This document shows, piece after piece, positions 1 to 7,089 of a DNA stretch of 64,000 nt. The notes beneath the pieces were generated by a model. That model saw only the letters and a program-made list of their open reading frames with translations, did no database searches and was not told where the DNA came from. Every line of letters starts with the position of its first letter. Position 1 is the first letter of the stretch. Source of the DNA: DASQFI01 sp035633215 (GTDB lineage: Bacteria; Acidobacteriota; Vicinamibacteria; Vicinamibacterales; SCN-69-37); NCBI GenBank assembly GCA_035633215.1, contig DASQFI010000028.1, positions 62,001-126,000 on the forward strand, written 5' to 3'. Both the position numbers and the translations under genes were made by a program.

Positions 1-5
1 AGTAG

Positions 6-29
6 CGCGGACTGGGCTCTAAGTCCGCG
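6..29. terminator. Short GC-rich hairpin at the left edge
   Basis: CGCGGACT at 6-13 pairs with AGTCCGCG at 22-29 around an 8-base loop. It lies just past the stop of the minus-strand permease remnant, so it may be its terminator, or that of a gene outside the window. No T-run follows on either side, so the role is uncertain. Confidence 0.3.
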
Positions 30-55
30 GGCGGATTGAACTCTAAATCCCGCTG

Positions 56-604
56 CTATTCCATTCTCAACGCGCTGACCGGATCGAGTTTCGACGCGCG
101 TTGCGCTGGTAAGAGCGCGGCGGCAATGGCCGCCGATCCCAGCAACAGCACGGCCGCGGCGACGGTCACGACGTCGTCGGGCGGCAGACCGTACAGCAGC
201 GCCCGTGCGCTCCTCGAGCTGAGGAGCGCAATTCCCACGCCCAGCCCGAGCCCGACGACGAGGAGCGGAATGGCCTCGCGAAGGATGAGACCAAGAATCG
301 CGCTGCGGCGCGCGCCGAGCGCCAGACGAATGCCGATCTCGTTCGTTCGCTGCACGACCCCGTAGGCGATGACGCCATAGACGCCGACGGTCGCGAGCAC
401 CGCGCCCAGAATCGCGAAGAACCCGCAGAGCCAGGCGAGCAGCCGATCCTGCCGCAGCGAGTAGTGGAGCTGCTCCTGAAAGTCGTGGTAGTGGAACGAC
501 AGGTTCGGATGCGCGGCCTCGACGGTCTTACTGACGAGCGGCATCAGCCCGCCGAGCGTCGTCCGCGATCGAATGAGGACGGACATGAACGTTCCAGGCG
601 GCGG
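56..604 (-). pseudogene. ADOP/FtsX-type permease, C-terminal fragment
   Basis: This is the last ~180 residues of an acidobacterial duplicated orphan permease (MacB/FtsX superfamily), ending at a TAG at 56-58. It carries the conserved block around NEIGIRLALGA and the closing motif LLPAQRASKLDPVSALR, with four hydrophobic stretches typical of the last FtsX domain. The full family is about 800-880 residues, as in the intact copy at 2535-5159, so roughly the first 700 residues are missing. Recognisable similarity stops near 600, where a phosphatase fragment begins on the other strand. The frame stays open to 787, but that extension is antisense to the phosphatase remnant and does not resemble a permease. 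It is probably non-functional. Confidence 0.75.
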
Positions 605-607
605 CGC

Positions 608-790
608 CATCGGACGGGCGCGATGACCGCCGTCTACCGGATGATCCAGGACGGCTGGAGTGCCGATCAGGCCTACGCGGAAATGAAGCAGTTCAGATTC
701 GAGGGGTTTCCTGGACATCCCGAGCTGAAGAAGTTCGTGTACGACACGTATGCCCAGCTGCAGACGCGCGGCTCCGCCGGCAGACACTGA
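608..790 (+). pseudogene. Dual-specificity phosphatase-like protein, C-terminal fragment
   Basis: The frame reads HRTGAMTAVYRMIQDGWSAD and then MKQFRFEGFPGHPELKKFVY before stopping at 790. This matches the region just after the catalytic cysteine in bacterial dual-specificity/tyrosine phosphatases, where the loop normally reads HC-x5-R-TG. Only the arginine half of the P-loop remains; the cysteine and everything upstream are absent. The fragment starts at about 605, exactly where the permease fragment on the opposite strand ends, which marks a rearrangement junction. It has no obvious start signal of its own and is most likely a remnant. Confidence 0.6.
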
Positions 791-819
791 TTTCGCGCTG
801 GAAGGGAAGTGAAGTGCAC

Positions 820-971
820 TTACAACTTGGAACTCAGAACTTAGAACTCAGAACTTCGACCTTAGAACTCAGAACCTCGAACTTGGAGCTTGATTGCGCA
901 CCTCCGAGCTCAGGCTGTCGGGGAGGGCCGGGTTCAAGTTCTTCGTTCTCAGTTCTAAGTTCTAAGTTTTG
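820..971. repeat. Fold-back tandem word repeat, GAACTTAGAACTCAG type
   Basis: From 820 to 892 the sequence is a degenerate tandem array of the words AACTTAG, AACTCAG and AACTTCG. From 931 to 971 the reverse complement appears as TTCAAGTTCTTCGTTCTCAG and similar words. The two arms can fold into a long imperfect hairpin around ~40 bp of ordinary sequence. Together with its flanks this accounts for the gene-free stretch 791-987. A one-armed array of the same word lies at 9478-9527. Confidence 0.7.
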
Positions 972-987
972 GTGTCCTTCTCGAGCC

Positions 988-1251
988 TCAGGCCGCGCCT
1001 TTTTCTGTCTTTTTCTGCGCTGCTCTGCGTCGAGCCCAATACTTCCGCATACCGGCGCTCATCCTGCGACGAGCCGCCGCCGACATGGTGCGGCGCCGTC
1101 TGCCACCTGCGCCACGCGTCGAACCCCGACCTGCTCCTCTCAGCTCCGGGAATGCGGTCAAAATACTGGCCCGCTCCTCCTCGATCGATCGCAGGCGCGC
1201 CTCCGCTCCGAGCCGGGCCCACTGCATTCGAGCTGAATCCGCCTTTGGCAT
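988..1251 (-). CDS. Small basic histone-like/DNA-binding-type protein
   Basis: This is an 87-residue protein. The first half is a short amphipathic segment (WARLGAEARLRSIEEER) and the second half is very basic, with the tail motif MSAAARRRMSAGMRKYWAR. Small proteins with this tail are frequent in Acidobacteriota and related soil bacteria. A nucleic-acid-binding role is plausible from the charge, but I know of no established function. The start was chosen because GGAGGAG lies 6 bases before the ATG at 1251; the ATGs at 1257 and 1278 fit the ribosome site less well. It stands alone between two fold-back repeats. Confidence 0.6.
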   Translation of the reverse strand: MPKADSARMQWARLGAEARLRSIEEERASILTAFPELRGAGRGSTRGAGGRRRRTMSAAARRRMSAGMRKYWARRRAAQKKTEKGAA

Positions 1252-1317
1252 CGCCATCTCCTCCGCGCCTATAGTCATATATTGGCAGTTATTGTCCCGT
1301 CAAAGACTGTCACGAGC

Positions 1318-1446
1318 CTTCATGAAACATGAAGGAGTGAAGGGGTGAAGTTCATGAAGTAGAGCGATCCTGAAATCTGGATCCGGATCGATCTGAAAGA
1401 CAAGCGGGCATGTCTTCACGTTCTTCATCCCTTCACTTCCTTCATG
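1318..1446. repeat. Fold-back tandem word repeat, CATGAAGGAGTGAAG type
   Basis: The left arm (1318-1360) is built of the words TTCATGAA, GGAGTGAA and GGGGTGAAG. The right arm (1415-1446) is built of CTTCACG, TTCTTCATC, CCTTCAC and TTCCTTCATG, which are reverse complements. About 54 bp of unrelated sequence separates the arms. The architecture is that of the repeats at 820 and 31246 but with a different word. It fills most of the gap before padR. Confidence 0.65.
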
Positions 1447-1452
1447 TATCCC

Positions 1453-1506
1453 TTGACACCAAGCTGGCTAGGGGAGTAGCGTCGATTCTCATAGCTGGCT
1501 AGGGGA
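1453..1506 (+). promoter_or_regulatory. padR promoter with tandem direct-repeat operator
   Basis: TTGACA at 1453-1458 is a perfect -35 box, followed after 18 bp by a weak -10 candidate (TAGCGT, 1477-1482). The 14-mer AGCTGGCTAGGGGA occurs twice, at 1462-1475 between the boxes and at 1493-1506 just before the padR start. The copies are 31 bp apart, about three helical turns. The placement suggests an operator for autorepression by the PadR dimer; binding itself is inference. Confidence 0.55.
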
Positions 1507-1512
1507 CCCGTC

Positions 1513-1848
1513 ATGCCCAAACACACCAACGACCGTCTCCAGGGCACCCTCGACCTCGTCGTTCTGAAAACGCTGCAGTCCCGCGGGCCGATGCACGGCT
1601 ACGCCATGACCCAGCACATCTCCCGAATCTCTGGGAGCGTGTTGCGCGTGGAGGAAGGGTCGCTGTACCCGGCGCTGCATCGGATGATGCAGGCCGGGTG
1701 GTTGAAAGCCGAATGGGGACAGTCCGAGCACGGGCGGCGCGCGCGGTACTACAACGTCACCGCGGCGGGCCGGAAGCAACTGGCCGAGGAAGAGAAGAAC
1801 TGGGCCGCGCTCACGTCCGCGATCGCCCAGGTCATGAAGTTGGCCTGA
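1513..1848 (+). CDS. PadR family transcriptional regulator
   Basis: This 111-residue winged-helix protein has the short PadR_N2 form: LQGTLDLVVLKTLQSRGPMH (helix 1-2), then HGYAMTQHI and a wing around EEGSLYPALHRM, and finally the dimerisation helix with YYNVTAAGRKQL. PadR proteins of this size commonly sit beside ADOP permeases in Acidobacteriota and repress transcription until a ligand binds. Here it heads a same-strand group with a secreted protein (1884) and an ADOP permease (2535). The two direct repeats upstream fit self-regulation. Family assignment is certain; the ligand is unknown. Confidence 0.93.
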   Translation: MPKHTNDRLQGTLDLVVLKTLQSRGPMHGYAMTQHISRISGSVLRVEEGSLYPALHRMMQAGWLKAEWGQSEHGRRARYYNVTAAGRKQLAEEEKNWAALTSAIAQVMKLA

Positions 1849-1883
1849 CGCGTCCGCCAGCAGGATCACAAGGAGACAACGCC

Positions 1884-2504
1884 ATGACCTCATACCGACG
1901 TCGCTTGTCATACCTGACCGCCTGTCTGATCGCGGTAAGCGCCGCGCCGGCGCAGATGCAGATTCCTCCGGCCGGCCCGCGCGCGCCCGAGCCGGTCGTG
2001 ACCGGAGCGCCCTATACGGCCGACTCCGTCGTCACGGTGAAACTGACGGCGTTCGGCGATCCGGTCACGCAGCGGGTCGTCGCGCGCGTCTATCGGGACA
2101 GCGCGGGCCGCGTCCGCCGCGAGCAGACCGTCATGGGACAGGAGACACCCAGGTCATCCGAGCCGGCTGACCTCGTGGTCACGATCGTCGACCCCGTGGC
2201 CGGTATCATCTACTCGCTCAACCCCGCGACGCGCACCGCGCATCGGCTGGTGATCCCCGTGACCGGTCAGAAGACCGTCAGCACGCTTCCCGCGGGCACC
2301 GATGGGCGGCCCGTCGAAATCTCGGACGAGCGCTGGGAGTCACGCGATCTCCGTGTCGTCGTGCTTGCCAGTCATCGCGACTCCCGCACCGGGGAGTTCG
2401 AGCATCGCCTGACCAACATCAGCCGCGTGGAGCCGTCCGCGCAGTTGTTCACGCTTCCTGCGAACTACACGATTGTGGACGCGATCGTTCCCGCGAGCCG
2501 GTAG
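1884..2504 (+). CDS. Hypothetical exported protein
   Basis: This is a 206-residue protein with an N-terminal signal sequence (basic MTSYRRR, then a hydrophobic run ending near SAAPAQ). The mature part is rich in beta-type sequence, with phrases such as RVYRDSAGRVRREQTVMG and the late motif FTLPANYTIVD. Proteins with this pattern (reference to stored data, table-like beta repeats, ending in a P-x-x-Y segment) are common next to PadR/ADOP genes in Acidobacteriota, but no function is known. The start is fixed by AGGAGA at 1871-1876, eight bases upstream. It lies 35 bp after padR and 30 bp before the permease, so it is probably part of one operon. Confidence 0.75.
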   Translation: MTSYRRRLSYLTACLIAVSAAPAQMQIPPAGPRAPEPVVTGAPYTADSVVTVKLTAFGDPVTQRVVARVYRDSAGRVRREQTVMGQETPRSSEPADLVVTIVDPVAGIIYSLNPATRTAHRLVIPVTGQKTVSTLPAGTDGRPVEISDERWESRDLRVVVLASHRDSRTGEFEHRLTNISRVEPSAQLFTLPANYTIVDAIVPASR

Positions 2505-2534
2505 TCACCGTTTCCGAGACCTGCAGAGGGCGTC

Positions 2535-5159
2535 ATGGCCTGGCTGAATCGGCTCTCGAATCTGATCGGCCGTCGCGATCTGAATCCGGAGATCGACGAA
2601 GAGCTGCAGTTCCACGTGGACGCCCGTATCCGTGACAACGTCGTGGCGGGCATGAGCGAGGAAGAGGCCCGCCGAGACGCCCTCCAGCGCTTCGGGAGCC
2701 GGGCCGGCCTCCGCGAACAGACCCGCGACGCCAACGTCGTCGTCACGCTCGAGACGATGACGCAGGATCTGGCGTTTGCGGCGCGGAGCCTGCGGAAGCG
2801 CCCCGCGTTCACGGCGGTCGCGCTGCTCACGCTCGCAGTGGGCATCGGCGCCAACGCGTCGATCTTCACGATCGTCCAGGGCGTGCTGCTCCGGCCGCTC
2901 GCGTTCGCGGAATCGGATCGCGTGCACGTTGTCGCGTACGGGTCCACGACCGGACCGTACTGGCTCTTTCCGGGCATGGCCGACACGCACTACCTGGGAT
3001 TTCGAAAGGCCGATCGCCTCTTCGAGTCGCTGGCGAGCTTTGCGCACGCGCCGAGGACGCTGACGGGTGCCGGCGACGCGATTCGCGTCTTCGGCGCGCA
3101 GGTGACGACCGACTTCTTCAGGGTCCTGCGCGTCAATCCGATCGCCGGCCGGTCGTTCGCGGACGACGACGATCAGCCGGGACGCGATCGGATTGCGTTG
3201 GTCGGCCACGAGTTGTGGCGCACGCGGTTCGGCTCCAGTCTCGACCTCGTGAACAAGTCCATCACGCTCGACGGTGTCCCGCACACCGTGGTCGGGATTC
3301 TGCCGGCGGGCTTTGCGTACCCTCCAGACGCGCAAGTCTGGACGCCGATCGAGATCCGGTCGCTGCCCAATCTGACCCTGACGCGGCCGGTCATTGGCCG
3401 GCTTCGTCCGGAAATCCGCCAGACGCAGGCGCAAGCCGAGCTCGACACGTTCGTCAGGCGCCTGCAGGTCGGCGACGAGGAGAGACGCACCTGGAAGGCG
3501 CAGGTGATCCCGCTCAAATACGCAGTGGCCGCCGACGCGCGGCAATCGCTGCTGATCTTTGCCGGCGCGGTCACGCTCGTGTTGCTCATCGCCTGCGCGA
3601 ATGTCTCCAATCTATTCCTGATGCGCGCGCTCTCGCGCCAGCAGGAAATCGCCACGCGGATGGCGCTCGGCGCCAGTCGCGCGCGTGTGGTGAGACAACT
3701 GCTGACGGAGAGCACGCTGCTGGCGCTCGCCGGAGGAGTGGCTGGCGCCTTCGTGGCGGTGCTCGCGTTGCCGGCGATGCTCGCGATGGTCCCCGCCGGC
3801 GCCTTGCCGCGCGCGACCGAGATCCACATGGACGTCTGGAGTCTCGTCTTCACGGTCGGACTGTCGTTGGTGATTGGCCTCGTCGTGGGACTGGCGCCGG
3901 CGCTCCAGGCCACGCGCGGCGAGCTCTCGGGCGCGATGAAGCATCGTTGGGAAGTCGGCACCGTCAGGGTCCGGCGCCTTCGTCACACGCTCGTCGTCGC
4001 CGAAGTCGCGCTGGCCATGGTGCTCGTGACGGGCGCCGGCCTCCTGGTGAGAAGCCTCGTCAATCTGTGGGCCGTGAACCCGGGCTTTCGGCCCGAGCAG
4101 GTGGTGACGATGACGGTCAACCTGCCGGAGGCACGGTATCCGTCGGCCGCCGATCTTCACGGGTTCCACGATCGCCTGCTTGCGTCGCTCGCCATGCTGC
4201 CGGACGTCACCGATGTGGGCTCGATCAACTGGCAGCCCTTCGGCAACCTGTTGATGCAGGGAGATATTCAGTTCGAGGGCGTCCAGCAGCTGCCGAAAGA
4301 CTACAACGTGACGAAAGCCAGTATCAGTCCGGACTACTTCCAGACGATGGGCATCCGCCTCGCCGCCGGTCGGGACTTCGACGCCCGCGACGACACGAAT
4401 GCGCCAGGCGTAGCGATCGTGAGCGAATCCGTCGCCCGGCTGGCGTGGCCAAATGAGGTCGCGCTCGGCAAGCGTCTCTCGCTTGAGACCGATCCTGGAC
4501 CGAACGACTGGCTCACGGTCGTGGCGGTCGTCGACGACATCCGTCAGAACAGCCTGAAACAGCCGGTCGTGCCGACCGTCTACCGGCCGTACCGGCAAAC
4601 GTCGCGCCCGTTCTTCATCAACCACGCGAGCTTCGTCGTCCGCACGGCCGGCGATCCACCGAGCGTGGTTCCAGCGCTTCGAGGGGCGCTGCAGGGGGTC
4701 GACAACGATCAGGCCCCGCAATCGACGATGCTGCTGCAAGATGCAATCGCCGGCAGCATCGCGGAACCGAGGTTCTACACGCGACTGCTTGCGATCCTCT
4801 CCACCCTTGCCCTGTTCCTGGCCGCGATTGGCATCTACGGCGTGCTCGCGTCAGCCGTCACCGAGCGCCGTCGTGAGATCGGCATTCGCGTCGCGCTAGG
4901 CGCCGACCAGTCCACCGTCGTGCGAATGGTGCTCGGCCATTCCATGCGGCTTGCCGTGGCGGGGCTCGCGATTGGCGGGGCGGGCGCGGTTGCGCTGACC
5001 GGACTCCTGAAGACGCTCCTGTTCGAGGTGACGCCGACCGACGCGGCCACGTTCCTCGGCTCGGCCGCCGTCCTGCTCGGCGTCGCCCTGCTCGCCGGGC
5101 TGTTGCCGGCCCGGCGTGCGACCACGGTCGATCCGCTGGTGGTGCTGCGAAGTCTGTGA
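2535..5159 (+). CDS. ADOP family ABC-type permease (MacB/FtsX-like)
   Basis: This 874-residue membrane protein has the complete architecture of the acidobacterial duplicated orphan permeases. The N-terminal prefix domain (~1-80, with EIDEELQFHVDARIRD and DALQRFGS) is followed by a first transmembrane helix at ~92-115 (LLTLAVGIGANASIF), a MacB-type periplasmic domain, and a first FtsX domain with three to four helices from ~340. A second periplasmic domain and a second FtsX domain end in LLPARRATTVDPLVVLR. These proteins resemble the MacB permease, but usually have no ATPase encoded beside them, as here. Export of peptides or other substrates is a guess. Its partners are the padR gene and secreted protein upstream. 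Confidence 0.93.
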   Translation: MAWLNRLSNLIGRRDLNPEIDEELQFHVDARIRDNVVAGMSEEEARRDALQRFGSRAGLREQTRDANVVVTLETMTQDLAFAARSLRKRPAFTAVALLTLAVGIGANASIFTIVQGVLLRPLAFAESDRVHVVAYGSTTGPYWLFPGMADTHYLGFRKADRLFESLASFAHAPRTLTGAGDAIRVFGAQVTTDFFRVLRVNPIAGRSFADDDDQPGRDRIALVGHELWRTRFGSSLDLVNKSITLDGVPHTVVGILPAGFAYPPDAQVWTPIEIRSLPNLTLTRPVIGRLRPEIRQTQAQAELDTFVRRLQVGDEERRTWKAQVIPLKYAVAADARQSLLIFAGAVTLVLLIACANVSNLFLMRALSRQQEIATRMALGASRARVVRQLLTESTLLALAGGVAGAFVAVLALPAMLAMVPAGALPRATEIHMDVWSLVFTVGLSLVIGLVVGLAPALQATRGELSGAMKHRWEVGTVRVRRLRHTLVVAEVALAMVLVTGAGLLVRSLVNLWAVNPGFRPEQVVTMTVNLPEARYPSAADLHGFHDRLLASLAMLPDVTDVGSINWQPFGNLLMQGDIQFEGVQQLPKDYNVTKASISPDYFQTMGIRLAAGRDFDARDDTNAPGVAIVSESVARLAWPNEVALGKRLSLETDPGPNDWLTVVAVVDDIRQNSLKQPVVPTVYRPYRQTSRPFFINHASFVVRTAGDPPSVVPALRGALQGVDNDQAPQSTMLLQDAIAGSIAEPRFYTRLLAILSTLALFLAAIGIYGVLASAVTERRREIGIRVALGADQSTVVRMVLGHSMRLAVAGLAIGGAGAVALTGLLKTLLFEVTPTDAATFLGSAAVLLGVALLAGLLPARRATTVDPLVVLRSL

Positions 5160-5163
5160 AAAA

Positions 5164-5176
5164 GACCTCGGAGGTC
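5164..5176. terminator. GACCTC hairpin after the ADOP stop codon
   Basis: GACCTCGGAGGTC is a short palindrome beginning four bases after the TGA at 5157-5159. It shares the GACCTCGG word with hairpins at 36146, 42355 and 52897. There is no T-run, so it is at best a weak terminator. Confidence 0.35.
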
Positions 5177-5179
5177 ATG

Positions 5180-5407
5180 TCAGTGCGATGGTCCGAATCG
5201 CTGCGTGAAGCCAACGGTGAACCCGTTCGGACCCGGCGACCCCTGGCCATGCGTGCTTCGCAGGAGCCCAAACCGCAGGAGTCGATCGCCTGCTTCGCGG
5301 CGTACGAGGCCGCGCCGCAGGCTCTGCGCTTCCGCGGTCGTGGCGACCGTGCTGCACAGGACGAGGAGGACGACATTCAGGCGCACGGCTGGCTTCCATC
5401 GATGCAA
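5180..5407 (-). CDS. Small exported protein of unknown function
   Basis: This is a 75-residue reading frame. Its first 28 residues form a good signal peptide: a basic start, a hydrophobic core (LNVVLLVLCSTVATT) and the likely cleavage site AEAQ. The mature part of about 47 residues is basic and ends NGFTVGFTQRFGPSH, an alternating pattern like one strand of an outer membrane barrel. It is divergent from the AraC regulator at 5457, with only 49 bp between them, which suggests shared control. It could also be a fragment of a larger outer membrane protein. No family was recognised. Confidence 0.4.
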   Translation of the reverse strand: MHRWKPAVRLNVVLLVLCSTVATTAEAQSLRRGLVRREAGDRLLRFGLLRSTHGQGSPGPNGFTVGFTQRFGPSH

Positions 5408-5456
5408 TGCGTTGGGGAGAGCAACGCGGGCTCACCCAGTGGTAGCCTTGCCTGGC

Positions 5457-6284
5457 ATGGCTCCCCCGGCTGATCGCATCGAACCTGTGACGTTCGGCAG
5501 CCCGCGCTTCGAGAGCGTCGAGGCCGGCGGTCTGCTCGTGACGCACGCGATCTTTCCGGTCGGCTCCCGGCTGTGTCCCCACGTGCACGAGCGCACCTGT
5601 GTCGCCACGACGCTTTCCGGCAGCTTCGATTCCGGCATGCGCGGCAGATCGCACTGGTCGACGCCGGGGATGGTGCTGACTGAACCGGCCGGCGAGCGCC
5701 ACTCGAACGCCTTCGGCACCGCCGGCGCCCAGGTGCTCGTCGTGCAGCCTGACGGACGCCGGCTCGAACTCCTTCGGCCGTTCACCGGGTTCCTCGACTC
5801 CATCAATCACTTCGCCGACGGTCACATCATGCTGCTGGCCCGCCGCCTCAGCATCGAGATTGCCCGACCCGACGACGTCACACCGCTCGCGATCGAAGCG
5901 CTCGGTCTGGAGCTGCTCGCGACGGCGGCTCGGGGATTCGTCGCCAGACGCGCTGAAGGCGTCCCGCCGCGCTGGCTCGTCCGCGTTCGGGATCGGCTGC
6001 AGGACGCGTTTGCCGTGCCGGTCACGCTTTCCGATCTGGCCGGCGACGCCGGCGTTCACCCCGGGCATCTGACCCGCATGTTCCGGCGCTACTACGGCCG
6101 ATCGATTGGCGCGTACCGCCGGGAAGTGCGGCTGGACTGGACGGCGATGCAGCTCGCGCTGGGCGCCGATTCGCTCGCGACGATCGCCGCCGCAGCGGGA
6201 TTCGCCGACCAGAGCCACTTCGCGCGCGCGTTCAAACAGCGGTATGGCTGCCCGCCCGGCGAGTATCGGAGTTCAGGCCGCTAG
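5457..6284 (+). CDS. AraC family transcriptional regulator
   Basis: This 275-residue regulator has an N-terminal cupin-like sensing domain (~15-110, with PHVHERTCVATTLSGSF) and a C-terminal pair of helix-turn-helix motifs (~175-275). The second motif is well conserved: AAAAGFADQSHFARAFKQRY followed by G-x-x-P-x-x-Y. The start was placed at the ATG at 5457, which gives the usual family length; upstream sequence in the same frame overlaps the divergent small exported protein. The stop codon TAG (6282-6284) lies inside a 4-bp CTAG that is duplicated on the other side of a palindromic element. The effector and targets are unknown. Confidence 0.85.
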   Translation: MAPPADRIEPVTFGSPRFESVEAGGLLVTHAIFPVGSRLCPHVHERTCVATTLSGSFDSGMRGRSHWSTPGMVLTEPAGERHSNAFGTAGAQVLVVQPDGRRLELLRPFTGFLDSINHFADGHIMLLARRLSIEIARPDDVTPLAIEALGLELLATAARGFVARRAEGVPPRWLVRVRDRLQDAFAVPVTLSDLAGDAGVHPGHLTRMFRRYYGRSIGAYRREVRLDWTAMQLALGADSLATIAAAAGFADQSHFARAFKQRYGCPPGEYRSSGR

Positions 6285-6385
6285 GGCCGTTCTCACTTTC
6301 CTCTAGCGGCCCGCCGGGCAGAATTCAGCCCAACTGTCCGCGATTCGAGCGGTTTGGCACTTCGCGGAAGTGAGAACGGCCCTAG
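6281..6385. mobile_element. MITE-like palindromic element, copy 1 (with CTAG duplications)
   Basis: A 97-bp element (6285-6381) begins GGCCGTTCTCACTT and ends with its exact reverse complement, AAGTGAGAACGGCC. CTAG stands directly before it (6281-6284) and directly after it (6382-6385), like a target-site duplication. The interior holds a smaller hairpin (GGGC at 6325-6340 region pairing with GCCC). The interior aligns well with the reverse complement of copy 2 at 57174-57271. There is no coding capacity. Both neighbouring genes, which are convergent, end inside the CTAG copies. Confidence 0.65.
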
Positions 6386-6969
6386 GGCTTGACCTGGATG
6401 TTGCCGTGGATGACCGGCTGTGTGCCGACATCGCCGTCCACCCAGAGCTTGACGGCGCAATATTCGGCCGACGTGATGATGCCGCGATCGCCTTCGAACC
6501 CGACGAACGTGCTGCGATCCGCCGGTGCGCCTGCGCCTTCGCCGTAATCGACCACCCGGAACCAGATGTCGCGTCCGACCTGCGTGCGCGGAGTCGTATA
6601 GGACGGATGTTCGGAGAGGTTCCCGGTAATGACGCCGCCAATCCACGCGCGATGGTTGATCGAGTCCACGGCAAAACACGTGACGCGGCCGTAGAACTCG
6701 ACCGGGAGACCCTGGAACAGAAGCGAGTAGTGCAATTGACCGACGGCACCGCCGTTGCCGGTCTCGACGGCGTTGAATGCGAACGTTCCCTCGAACATGT
6801 TGCTCACGAGCAGCTGGCCGCCGCCCGAAGCCTTCGGGCCCGGCCCGTTTGCTGCCAGCGACTGGGCTGACCCAGCGGCGTCGATGTCGATGCGGCCCGG
6901 CTGTACCGGGCCCTGGCAGGCCAGCGCGGCCAGGCCTGCCATCACTGCGAGAAAATACCTGGAGTGCAT
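6382..6969 (-). CDS. Hypothetical exported lipoprotein
   Basis: This 195-residue protein starts MHSRYFLAVMAGLAALACQG, a signal sequence with a lipobox cysteine at about residue 18. The mature domain includes FYGRVTCFAVDSINHRAWIG and IWFRVVDYGEGAGAPADRST, followed by a late cysteine (SAEYCAVKLWVDGD). This pattern is familiar from secreted acidobacterial proteins of unknown function. GGAGGAG at the right distance fixes the ATG at 6969. Its TAG stop occupies 6382-6384 within the right CTAG of the palindromic element. It is divergent from the kinase at 7090. Confidence 0.75.
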   Translation of the reverse strand: MHSRYFLAVMAGLAALACQGPVQPGRIDIDAAGSAQSLAANGPGPKASGGGQLLVSNMFEGTFAFNAVETGNGGAVGQLHYSLLFQGLPVEFYGRVTCFAVDSINHRAWIGGVITGNLSEHPSYTTPRTQVGRDIWFRVVDYGEGAGAPADRSTFVGFEGDRGIITSAEYCAVKLWVDGDVGTQPVIHGNIQVKP

Positions 6970-7089
6970 GCGTGTCTCCTCCACCAGGGGCAGGGTATGC
7001 GCGCGGGGCGAAGGAATCTTGAACGGCCGGCGCGCGCTTGAACGTGCCGCGCGCGACAAGGCGAAGGCGAAAGGTATGATCGAGTTCCA

